A stretch of 64,000 nt of DNA from Channallabes apus (lineage: Eukaryota > Chordata > Actinopteri > Siluriformes > Clariidae), in contig CM060125.1 in assembly GCA_030522415.1 (NCBI GenBank), positions 30,068,667 through 30,132,666 of the forward strand. Direction: 5' to 3'. Within the stretch, counting starts at the first letter, position 1. Every line of letters starts with the position of its first letter. A model generated the notes under the pieces. It made no database searches, was not told the origin of the DNA, and saw only the letters and a list, made by a program, of their open reading frames with translations. Positions 1 through 12,300 of the stretch are shown here, piece by piece. A program made the position numbers and the translations under genes.

Positions 1-783
1 GTCTTTCCTGCCCAATACATATGAAGCTTAGTGTATTTGAGGGAAAGGGTTGAAAATTGGATAAAGCAAGTCCCACTGTCCCCTACAAAGGACATGGAGT
101 AAAATGTGCATTTTAAAATCTTCACAAATAAAAAACAATATCATAAGAAAAAATAACTACATGCTGTATTTAAAAATTTTAGCACTTAAACCTCATACTG
201 CCATAGAATGTGCTTTCTGCAATCGCCACCAATTTAGAAAGATAGAACATGTGATCTGTTGGCCACACCCCCATTTGTGTGACACCAATAGAAAGCCCCA
301 TATGTACTCTTTACAGTACATTTGGATACAAACACACTGCATGCATGGTGTTTGAAATAAAGACCATAGTATCATTTCCCCCACAGAGGCCAAAAATGAA
401 TTGCTGGGTCTGAGGAGGTGTAAGTATTTCTTGTAGTTGGGAGTAGGTCTGCATTTACGAGCATTCAACAGTTTTACGACCTTTAACATAAACCACTATA
501 GGATGTGTTTATTGAAAGTGCAGCTTGTGTCGAGGTAAGAGAAAGTAGTAACATTCTGTTCTCACGCACACAGAATATCATGAAACACACTAAAAATCAA
601 ATATTCCCTACAGGAGGTTAAGCTTTGGAAAACCAAGAAAAAATGTCTGGCCAATATCCTGTAAGTGTATGACAATGCCAGAAAGTGTGTGACAAGGTAC
701 CCTCTGAAATTTTACACCTGTCACATTGAGGTGAAACACATTGATAAATCTTGTGCAGTTTAGACTTAGAGTAGTGAAGACGG

Positions 784-1814
784 TAGGGCTGCACGATATA
801 TCGAAAAAATATCGTTATCGCGATAATGGCATATCCATATCGCGAAGAGTTGCGATAAATACTTTATTTGCCAAGCATTTGTGTGTCCAAATTTGACCAA
901 TCAGATGGGCCCTTACTATGTTTATACCCGCTTATATCTAACCCCGGATGATCAGAAGACTTGGCGATTAGCCGTTAGCCGCGATTAGCCGTTAGCCCTT
1001 TATAGACGGTAAACCCAAACGCGGAAGCAAGCGAGTAGGCAGGATAACCACGCAAATTAGTTTAAGGACTCTCACAGAAGGGGAGCAAGGGAAAAACACA
1101 CATTTAACCCGCGTCCTATAAACACACACTCGAATCAGAAAGTAAAGAATCTGAACCGACATGCGTGAACTCAGTGACTAAGGTCTATGCGGTGGTTTGT
1201 TTACTCCTCTTATACTTCCGGGTTCGCACCCGCATTACTTCCGGGTCCTAGTGCCGGTCGCGGAGCGAGTGTGTGTGTGTGTGTGTGTGTGTGCGTGTGT
1301 GTGTGACAAATAGTATTTTTTTTAATTTAATTTTTGTTTAATAATATTTATTTTTATTAAAAAAAAACACAGGTAAGCCAAAGAGAATATTTAGTTTAAA
1401 AGATGCTCTTGTTTTAAGACACTATTGATGAGTGTATGGTTACATGTAAATAAACAGTAATGTTTGAAAGTAATTCATATTGTGTTGGCAGGTTTATAGT
1501 AACAGCAAACCAGAAGTCAGAATATCTGCTGAGGGGTTTAAGTCATTCATAGTGTTTTGAAGTCTAAATATTTGCAACTTCCTTGACATATAGTTTCTTT
1601 TTAGCCTGAATTAGATTTAATTACATCAGACGAATATCTATTACCTGTTTATTTTAGTATCATCATTACATATAAATAAATAATAAAAAAATAGGCAATA
1701 ATAATAAAAAAATGCATTTCTCTAGGGAAATGTTATATCGCAAGAAATATCGTTATCGCAGTATTCAACAACAATATCGCATATCACATATTTTCCTAAT
1801 ATCGTGCAGCTCTA
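784..1814. mobile_element. hAT-type non-autonomous element, long copy
   Basis: The ends are inverted: TAGGGCTGCACGATAT on the left and ATATCGTGCAGCTCTA on the right. The element is flanked by a perfect 8-bp duplication, GAAGACGG, at 776-783 and 1815-1822. An 8-bp target duplication is the hallmark of the hAT superfamily. Length is 1031 bp with no transposase frame. A shorter relative lies at 32650-33114. Subterminal ATATCG motifs recur at both ends. Confidence 0.88.
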
Positions 1815-2463
1815 GAAGACGGTGTACGACTTTAAACTGAATTAAATGGTGTCTACTGTTAATGGAACAAGAATGTATTCTGGCCATGATTTCAATCCAC
1901 AAGGATTCAGACAGGTCAATGCCCAACTTGCTACTCCACGCCTTTCGTAGCTGATCAGTAGGTGTTTTAACTTGACTGGTGAAAACAGATATAAACAATG
2001 AGATCAACCGTCTGGAGTCAGGAGGACGCACCAATACGTCAATGAAAGGATGTTGGATTGGTATACTTTCAAAGTTTTTTATTTTACCTCTGACATAATG
2101 CCTTACTTGTAAATAGCGGATAGCGGAGGTCCACAGCCCATGTTGAGAACATTAAAAATGTTGTTGGGAGTGGAAAACAAACTTGTAATCATTTGTTTTG
2201 TCTGATGTTCACACGTATGGGGCTACTCCTGAAAAGTAGAAGTGTGTGAGCGTGCTAAGGGCGTTTTCTTTTTAAGGCTCCGGAATCATTTCTGAGAACA
2301 CTTGACCCTAAAACACTACGTGCTTAGAAACCATGCTTGAGTCCGCTGGAAAAGGTGGTCTGCAGTACTCGTGCACGGATCAAATCAGGTATGGAAGCCA
2401 ATCGTACCCGAGAACAGAAGTAGATTAGACTCGACATCATCAGTGCTGTCGGTCTCCTCCGAA

Positions 2464-2465
<2 letters not shown>

Positions 2466-2542
<77 letters not shown>
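2466..2542. repeat. (GT)n microsatellite
   Basis: A nearly pure GT run of about 77 bp in the trip11 intron before the first exon in this window. It creates long His-Thr open frames on the minus strand that are not genes. Confidence 0.97.
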
Positions 2543-2544
<2 letters not shown>

Positions 2545-2797
2545 CACGTGCCGATCTCATCTTCTGACCTACACAAGCAAAGCTGATACAGTGGGAAGCC
2601 ATGCGAGAGCGTTATTGTTGACAATTTTTTCTTGAAATATTAACAACACTAGGCATACCGTGTTGCTAGACTCATAAAGTCACTCTGAAGCGTTCCTCAA
2701 GTTCTTATATTATGATTCAATTACCATGATTGTAATCATCTGTTGTTGATCAGACCTTCCCTCCTATTGATTGAGCTGTATCCTCACTGTGTCACAG

Positions 2798-3307
2798 ATG
2801 CTGCCACTGAGCTGCACGTGTCCAACTCGAGGCTGCTGGAGCTGGAGACGGCTCTGACTGCACAGAAATCCGAGGTGAGTTCATTGTGGGTTCCCTCGTC
2901 CCATCCACCTACATGCAGGCTGCAAATGGGCGCTCCAGCTCGTCCTGTTAGCCTTCTAATGGGTCAGTGGGTTTAGATAAGCTTTAACTTAAAGGAAATA
3001 CATTGAGTTTTTAATATATAGCAATACGTTTCAGTCATTATCATGAATTGCATGCACGATAGGGTTAAGAGATAACGTGAGTTATATGAACTGGTTTCTC
3101 TTTCTGTTTCAGTACGAACGCTTGAGGAGAATAAATGCTGAGCTGGAGGAGAAGCTGGAGGCGGCGGAGATCCAGATCAAGCAGCAGTCGGTGGAGTACA
3201 GGACTATACTGCAGCAGAAAGAGGTGACTCTCTCATTCTCAATCAGTTCGCCTCCGCCTCCCAATACAAGATGCTGCACTTTACAGTATTTAGCCGATTC
3301 ATTCATT

Positions 3308-3339
<32 letters not shown>

Positions 3340-6300
3340 TGCTTCCAGGTAGACATCAGCCACCTAAAAGCCAGACAAAACAGTTTACAGGAAGAAGTCC
3401 AGAAGCTTCGACTCTCCGCCCAGGACGTCTCGTCTTCCGCTTCCGATCTCGCCGTGCTTCCCGTGACGACCGTCGCCACCACCACAAGCTCCTCCTCCTT
3501 TCTGTCCCATCCCTCGGCTGGCCATCACGGTTTCCACGGCGACGAGGTGGACCTGAGCGACGTCCTATGGTCGCAGCAGGAAATCAACCGGCTGTCTCAT
3601 GAGGTGCAGCGCCTGGAGGCGGACGTCACTCACTGGAGGAGAGTCGCTCAGGTAGCTTTCCTGGCCGAGTGTAACACGGGTTGGCCAGCAGTTTGGGGGG
3701 TTTGTTCTGCAAGTTTAATTGGCGTGAGATACTGAAGTTATGTGTATAATGACGTTTTTTTTTCCCCTATGTGTATTTTTATATAACAGGCATCTAAAGT
3801 GTCAGGAGCAGAAAAGGGCGACCATGGGGAAATCCTGAAGCTGCAGAGAACCATCAAAGTGAGCTCTTCCACATGTTCTGCCCTCTTCGGCTTCTCACTG
3901 GGCTGAATGTCATGCCGGATCGATAAGGAATAAAGCACAGGCCGTCATGCTGTAATAGTTAACTTAGCAAGAATATGGCGAGACAGAGCAGAGTTACTCT
4001 TACCTTCCTTTACATTACCTTTTTTTTTTTTTTGTCAAATAGTATATGGTAATTTTTTTGCGAATTACTTTTTACCTGACTAGGAGCTGAGAGAGGAAAT
4101 GGGGCGTGAAGTTGACGAGCATCAGCATGAGCTGGCAGCGCTGCAAGACGCTCATCGGCAAAAATTGGCGGACATGGCGAGACGGCACAGGGACGAACTG
4201 GCAGAGTATGAAGAGAGGATCGAAGAGCTGGAGGAGCAGATTCAGAATGGTGAGGACACATTTATTTATTACTAGATGTACCCGCGACTTCATTCATGCA
4301 GAATTGAACTGCACACTCATGGTCGCAAATTTAAAAATGTACAGCGCCATCTGTTGAATTTTGTGATGAACTAATGATGAAAGATGAGAAAATATTGTCA
4401 CGTTATTCTCTGTATGTCTTCAGGAACTGCTGCCTCATTCTCTGCTCCAGCAGCAGCTGCAGCGTCACCAGATTCTTCCAAACTCGAAGACCTGGATAAG
4501 ATCCGTTTCCTGCATGAGGAGACGGAGCTTCAGAAAGCAAAGTGCAGCGAGCTAGCGGCGAGTCTCGACGATGCCCGGCGACAAGGGGCGGAGCTTCAGC
4601 GAGAGAAGGATGAGGCGATGGCGGAAAACGCAGAACTACTGCAGAACTACACTCGCCTCCAGAGTTCTGTTAGTGAGCTTCAGGCCAGGGTTCAGGAGCA
4701 GGAGAGTAAAGCCATGGTCAAAGCTCAGCACGACGCCGAGATACATGGCCTGCGGAAAGCGATCGCCGGTGAAATGCTTTGTTCTGCTTTACTGTTGATG
4801 ATAAATTAATTTCTCATTTCTACAGTCAGATATGGGTATAATTTAAAATCAATGTGTAATCTGTAATATACTTTATTTACTGATATAATTTCAGATTCGA
4901 TTTATACTATATAATGAATTCTGTTCTGTAGATGCTGAAAAAGAGATATCCAGGTTGAAATCTCTCACTGAAGTACGTCTGTCCTGATTTATTTATTCAT
5001 TCATTCATTTTAAATCATCAGCATCTTAAGCAGTTCATATTTCCGTATGGTTTATAAGGTCACTCATGGATGTGTGTTTTATTTTCAGATAAATCAGAGT
5101 GCTGAGGTTGAACATGCGGATATCCTGGAGCTCAACACAATCATCAGTGCGCTCAGGACAGAGAAGGAGGAATTGGAGAAAGAGAAGGTTAATTATTATA
5201 ACTTTTAAAGTTTTTTTTTCCCCTTTTATTATAGTTTAACTATTACATAACTATTTACGATAACATAAATGAACGGTGTGTTTGTTGTTATTAATATGCT
5301 GCTGTGTTCTGTCACACTGAGCAGTCAGCTTTAGTGGAGAAACTCCGGCTCGCTGAGAACCAGTTCACGTCGAGTGAAGCTGAAAGCACAGAGGAACTGC
5401 ACCTTGAAATTACACACTTAAAGAACCAGTTGGAGCAGAGAGAGGTAGCTTTAAAGCAAGCAAATGTCAGCAAGGACACACTAACAGCAGAACTGGAGGA
5501 ACTCGACCGGCAGAACCAGGAGGCCACACAGGTTTGTCTCGTAGTGCGCTGGAGGTCAGGTCGGATGTGCGTTCTAGAGCAACACCTAGGGTCTAAATTA
5601 TGTTCCAAACCGTGGTTCTCGGTTAGACTGCAGAAGTCTATTATGTTGTAGAACCACAATGGGCATCGCAGTTACATTCTAAGAGTAATTCTCTGCTCTG
5701 TTCTAGACCATCGGACAATTTTATTAAATTCTAGATCCATGTAGGTACTTTAACAGTTGTTGTCTGTAAATTCTAGATTTACTGTAGTCTTTTACCTTTA
5801 GGAATCACAATGGGCATCGTCATTACATTCTAGATACACATTACAGATGCTGTCAGTGGTTCTTTATTCGGTTCTAGAACTGCAATAGTCTCTTACATTG
5901 AAGAACCAAAATGTGCTTTTTAATTACATTCTAGAACCATTTTAACCATAGCTGTATTTTAAGTTCTAGAGCAGCATTAGTCTATTATGTTGTAGAACCA
6001 CAGTAGTGATTAGTTTTCAAATACAGAACTTGGCAATTGTTGTTGACACAATAATCTAGACCCATTTTCTTAAGTTCGTACTCAATTAGTATTTTTACCT
6101 CATTCTGTCCTTCAGCATCTCATCACTATGAAAGATCAACTCACTGCACAGAAGTCTCAAGCTGAAGCTGAAGGTAGTCGTCTAAAATCAGAGCTTACAA
6201 TGTTGCTCAGTCAAAAAGAGGCGCTTCATCAGGAGATCGAGTCTCAGAAGGAGAAGCTCAGCCAAAGTGCCTTCACCCTCAATGACCTACACATGGGCAA

Positions 6301-9300
6301 ACAGCAGCTGGAGGCCACAATAAGAGAGCTAAGGGACAAATTAAAAAAGTCCCAGGAGCTCGGCAAAGAAACGCGCATAGAGGTCTCCGACCTGAAGAAG
6401 CTGCTGCAGGAAAAAGAAACTCAGCTGGAAGGTCTCCGTGATGAGCTGAGTCAAGCATGGGAGCAGGGGAATGAGGTACAGGGTCAAATGAAGGTCCTGG
6501 AAGAGAAGGAGAAAGAAATCGTGTATTTGAAACGGGAGCTCACGGAATTGAAGTTCTTGTATGAGAAAGTGTCATCTGAAGACTTTGAATTAAAGATGGA
6601 GAAAAGGAAGTTGAAAGACGACAGCGTTCAGGCTCTTGAGAAGGTCGAGATGTTGGATCAGCAGTTACAGGATAGCCAGGACTCTCTCAGCAGAGTAGTC
6701 TTGGAGAAGGACACTCGCATCGAGGCCTTGAAGCTAGAGAAGAACCAGCTACAAGCTGAACTGAGTCAAGCAGAGAACCGGATTTTGGATCAGACCAAGC
6801 AGTACCAGCAGACCATCGAGGAGCTTACTAGAGCACGATCTTTGGATGCCTCTGCACTGCAGATGGAACACGAACGTACTGTGAAGCTAAACCAGGAAAA
6901 GGACCTGACGATCGCCGAGCTAAAGCGCGAGATGAAGCAGATGGTGGCTGACCACAAAGACACCAGTGAGATGTTGGACATCACTGTAGCTGGACAGAAG
7001 CAGCTCACTGAGCTTTTACAGGAGAAGGATGGTTTTGCAGCATCATTAAAAGCTCAAGCTGATGAGGCACAGAAGGATTTGGAGGCCAGAATTTTGCAGA
7101 TCAGGCAAGAAAGTGATGCACTTAGAAAAGTGGTAGAGGAGAAGGACAAGCAGCTAGGGGCCATGAAGGAGAAGAACAGTCACTTGAAGGAGGAAATCGA
7201 ACGTCTGAAGGATCAACAGAGTCGACCGCAACTGATGTCAGAACCAAGGACGCTGGACGTAATCACTGAACTGGAAACTGAAGTTGCACAGCTCAAAGCT
7301 GCTGGGGACAGATATGAGGCAGAAGCAAAGACTTTAAGGGCAACATCAGAGCAACAGCGGGAATCACTTATCCAGTTGCAGCATACGCTTCAGGTGCAGC
7401 AGAGTGAACTGGAGCAGGCTCGGTCGAGACACGAGCAAAGCACCCTCAACTATGAAAAACTGATTGGTGCCAAGGATGAGGAAATGATGAGGCTGCAGGG
7501 AGAAATGGAAAGACTCCAAAGCGAACAAAGTCAAACGCAGACTGTGGAAATCCTTCAAGAGGACAAGTCTCGTTCTCTCGGTGGCGAGAATGGCAATGAG
7601 AAGCATGACCTGTCAAAGGTGGAGATTGAAAAACTTGTGAAGGGCATCAAGGAGAAAGAGACTGAGATTATTCAGCTAAACGAGAAGAACCTCTCTTTGA
7701 CCAAACAGCTTGATCAGCTTGTGGTTTCTCGTGATGAACTTGGCAAACTTTCTCAAATAGTGCTTCAGAAGGATCTAGAAATCCAAGCACTTCATGCTCG
7801 TGTTTCAGGTGGATATAGTCAGGACGTCCTGTTGCTTCAGCAACAGCTGCAAGCTTATGCAGTCGAACGAGAACAAGTGCTCGCTGTACTGAATGAAAAG
7901 GCACGTGAGAATAGCCATCTGCGTTCAGAATATCATCGCATCATGGAAATTATTGCAGCCAAGGAATCTGCCTTGCTTAAGCTTCAACAGGAAAACCAGA
8001 GGCTGTCCACCATGAGTGATCCTTCAGGAAGTCAGGAGATGTTCCGAGAGACCATTCAGAACTTGTCCCGTATCATCCGTGAGAAGGACATTGAAATCGA
8101 TGCCCTTACACAGAAATGCCAAACGTTGGTCACTGTTCTTCAGGCCTCTGGTGCTGACTCTGGAAGTGGTGGTTCAGGTGGAGTAAGCAGCAATCAGTTT
8201 GAGGAACTCCTGCATGAGAGAGACAATCTCAAGCAACAGGTCAAGAAAATGGACGAGTGGAAGCAACAGGTGATCACGACTGTGAAGAACATGCAGCATG
8301 AATCTGCCCAGCTTCAGGAGGAGCTTCTTAAGCTGCAAGGACAGGTGTCCGCTGACAGCGACTGCAGCTCCAAACTTTCAGTCGACTACTCTAGACTCAT
8401 CCAGAGCTATGAGCAGAAGGAGAGAAGGCTGGGCAATTTGAGTCAGGAACTTGCTCAGGTACAGCAGACCATCAGCCAGCTTAGTACCACTAAAGACGCC
8501 CTGCTTGGAAAGCTCGACAGCGTTGCTCAGGTCTCAGACATTTCCGCACAATCTGTCCAAGCTGTAGAACATCAGGTCGCTCAGGACGCACCACCAAAAC
8601 TACCTGTCGTTCAAGACGAGAGTTCACAGCAAGACCTGGAGTCGTTGAAAAAGCTGTTAGCCGAGAAGGAGACTGTGTTGAGAACGCTCCAGGAGAACAA
8701 CCACCGTTTGTCAAATTCAGCTTCCTTGTCAGAAAGTGAGCACAGGGGCCACGCAGAGGAACTCCGGCAAGCACGGGAGAGGGTTGAGACCCTGCAGCGT
8801 TCTCTCAGAGAAAAGGATCTTCTTATCAAGACCAAAGGCGACCAACTGAACCAAGTGAGTTTAGCATACAGAGATTCTTAGACTTAGCATCCTGAACTTA
8901 ACACTCTAAAAAGTGTCCAGAATGTCTTTCTACTAAGGGCAGGCAAAGCATTCGTTCATACATTTCCCAATGAAACTAGTTTCCAATTTTTACTTTTTTT
9001 TGTAATAACCAGCTGAGGCCATGTTCACATGGGTATTTTTGAAAATTGAGATTTTTCTACTTAATTTTTTTAAATAATTCTGTCCACACGACCTCCGCTT
9101 TAAAAATATCTTCGTCGTCATGAAAAAAAACAAACAAATGTCCTGTTAAGTGCGGTTAGGAGCATCTCTAATCAACAGGGGGCCAATTAAAAGCCTAGTC
9201 CAGTAAGCAACGCTAACACAGTCACCTGTACGGAAGTCCGCTATTGCACAATTAGCACAGCATATTTGCATCATCGGCACACAAGGTGACGTTACAATGA

Positions 9301-12300
9301 GCCAAAATTCCGCTGTCCACACAACACCAGTGAAACGCATTTTTGGATAATCTTCACTTTGGACAGAGTTTTCCAGAAAGGCCAAAATCGATAAATAAAC
9401 CCAGACCGTCTATTTGAAAAATACATGTGGACACAATAGCTTGTAACGCTATTTCATGTGATGGCCACCAGGGGGTTCACAAACATCTCCAACTAACATA
9501 CTTTATCTAACTTTAAAGTCATAGTTGTTTCCGAAGTAAAGTCCCAGAGTCTAATTCTCTCCAACTCATTAATTGGCTATTTTTTTATTTTCTTGCACAT
9601 TCTACAGGTGAGTGAAACGTTGCGCAACCGTGAAAACGATAACGAGGTCCTGAAGCAAGCCGTGACAAACTTGAAGGAGCGCGCGCTGATCCTCGAGCTG
9701 GACGTCAAAAAGCTGAAGGAGGAAAACGAAGCCGTGACGGTAAAATCGCGCGAGAAAGAGACCGAGTTTCGAGCTCTGCAGGAGACCAACATGCAGGTGT
9801 CGCTGATGCTGCGGGAGCGAGAGTTCGAGTGTAGCAGCATCACCGAGAAGGCTGCGGCCATGGAGAAGCTGCTCAAAGACAAAGAGCAGGTAATTGAGGA
9901 TGTCCAGGCAAGCACTCTTTCTTTTTCTACTTGGCACATCAGCACATTATAACACGGTTTATTTTCAGGGTAAAAACGGTGAGCTGAATCAGCTGCTGAA
10001 TGAAGTGAGGTCCATGCAGGAGAAGGCGCTGATGTTCCAGCAGGAGCGAGACCAGGTCATGCTGGCTCTTAAACAGAAGCAGATGGAGACTTCTGCCCTG
10101 CAGAGTGAGGTAGGACTGCCTCTGATTAACACTAGCAAGTAATTGTCGCTTGTAGATTTATTTTACTTGCTCTATACGCGCCTTTTGTTGACACACTTAG
10201 TACTATAACCTAGATGTTGCTTGCTCTTCCTCTTGCTTGTATTCTTCTCACTCTTTAGCTGCAGCACACTCGCGATAAAGAGCAGAGGCTGAAGCTGGAG
10301 CTGGAGCGTCTCCGCAATCACCTGCTGGAGATCGAGGACTCTTACACGCGGGAAGCGCTCGGAGCAGAGGACCGGGAGACGGAACTCAGGCGCAGGGTAG
10401 CGATGCTCGAGGAGAAGCTGGTGTCGTCCTCCAGCGCCGTGGAGAGCGCCAGGTGTGCAGGAGCTCGTGGCTCCATGCCAATATCTTTTGCTTTCATTTC
10501 GTTCTTTTTTACAAAATTTTTTTACGTAAACTTTTTTATTTATATATTTAATCTAAGTAAATATATAAATATCATTTTGTGTGTGCGCAGTCAGCAGGCC
10601 AGTCTGCAGGTGGAGTCTCTTCAGGAGCAGCTGAACGTCTTGGCCAGGCAAAGGGACGAGGCTTTGCTTCAGCTCCACGCTGCTCAGGAACAAGTGAACC
10701 AGTATGCAGTGTCTCTGTCCAACCTGCAGATGGTGTTAGAGCAGTTCCAGCAAGGCAAGGCCTCATTATTTTCATCATAAATCCCCCGGAGAAAATGGCT
10801 TTTTATGTTTAATGTTTTCTTAGCTCATGGTGCAGTGTTGTAGTTTTGTGTTTGTCTGGATCAGTTTACGATTTCTACTCCAGAGATGACAAACAAGTGC
10901 TGGTACAGAATTTAATCATGTCTTTCCTGGTTGTGCTGATGCATTAGATGAGAAAGCCATGTACTCAGCAGAACTGGAGAAACACAAGAAAGAGAAGGAG
11001 CAGTGGAGGAGGAAAGCAGAAACGCTGGAGGACAAAGCGTCTGCCCTACAGGTAACGTCAGCCAGACAAGGGCTTGCTCTATAAACCCAGTGTAGGTGAA
11101 CTTAGGATTCGTGTAGCTTAGGAGATATGGAGGTTGTTAGGAGGTTGTTTGTCTTTGTTGCAGCTTTGGGGTCAGAAAATCAAGAGCATTTGCGTTATTA
11201 TTATTATGGATTTACAGTAGAAAAATTGCAGATAAATGTCAGATAAATGTAAAGTAAGTGATGAGTACCGTCACTCTTCTCCTTCGTGCTTTTTTTTATT
11301 TCTTGCTTGTTCCACACGTGCCGCCTGATTGGACACGGAGTGAAAGAGAGAAAAGAATCCTTTGTGTCAGTTTTGCTTCTGACTTTTTTCAGCTTGGGCA
11401 GCTGCACAGTGTCAATGCTAGTGGCAGTATTTTTTTTAAAAACCATTCTGTGCATAAAGTCACAAGTCAAACCGGGACATGGAACGCGTTACAACAATTG
11501 ATATTTACCGAAGACTTCAAGCACAGTATAATGATGAGGTCTTGTGTAATATAAATCACATTATAAAAAAAGCCTATGAATATCCCACGGGTGAGAATAC
11601 TTCTATACTGACTACCATCTCGTAATAGAACAGAGGTCACCCCTAACTGCGAGCAATATCGGTTAGTCGTCACTTGTCTTTGTTGTGTTGTTGTGTAACT
11701 CTCTGCGGGTTCCCGTGCATGCAGCTGAATCTGGACGAGGCGAACGCCGCGCTGGAATCAGCATCCCGCCTCACTGACCAGCTCGACCTGAAGGAGGAGC
11801 AGATCGAGGAGCTGAAGAAACAGGGTGAGGACTGATTGACAGCAAGATCTTACAGTCTAATCCGCTATAAAAGAACGTGTCCATCCTTTTTATTATTATT
11901 ACTTATTTGTATATTTTAATTCTAAAGGCCATGATGTAAAGCTTAATAATGGTTGATATACTTGAATGTAAGATGTATAGTTATAGAAGTTATTGGAAAG
12001 TCTGGCTCGTGTAGATATACTTGGCATTAAAGAGGAATTTTTCTTCCAGATTTATGACCTGAGGAAAGAATATTTGTTCTCTCTTATTCCAGATGTTAAA
12101 TATGAACGGTAATAGGAACACCTAATCCACGGCCATGATGAACAGCTATAAATCTATGAATGAATAGAATAACCGAGTTATTTAGTTACACATCTCATGA
12201 TTGTGCCCGTTGCTGCTACGCTCTTTGACGAGGATTTTAGAATCAACAAAGATATAGAAAGAAAACACCATGTGATTATTTTAAGGGGGGGTGATACAGT

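Larger units (their letters stand above)
1..2797 (+). other. trip11: trip11 upstream intron (partial)
   Basis: I see no coding exon here. The first recognisable trip11 exon starts at 2798 in a split codon, so this stretch is the 3' part of a trip11 intron. It holds a hAT-type non-autonomous element (784-1814), a short GT tract near 1269-1305 inside it, and a long (GT)n tract at 2466-2542. The N-terminal trip11 exon encoding the curvature-sensing ALPS segment was looked for and not found, so it lies to the left of the window. Short open frames here have no recognisable content. Confidence 0.7.

Noticed and set aside
1765..2034. Minus-strand 89-codon open frame
   Set aside because: It straddles the right end of a hAT element and has no recognisable domain.
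2324..2624. Minus-strand frames rich in His-Thr
   Set aside because: They are read-through of the (GT)n microsatellite at 2466-2542; the same applies to frames at 3109-3363, 46866-47294 and 54090-54356.
8855..8881. Extension of the trip11 giant exon to a stop at 8881
   Set aside because: CAA|GTGAGT at 8854 is a strong donor, and the next exon at 9608 continues the conserved coiled coil in phase.
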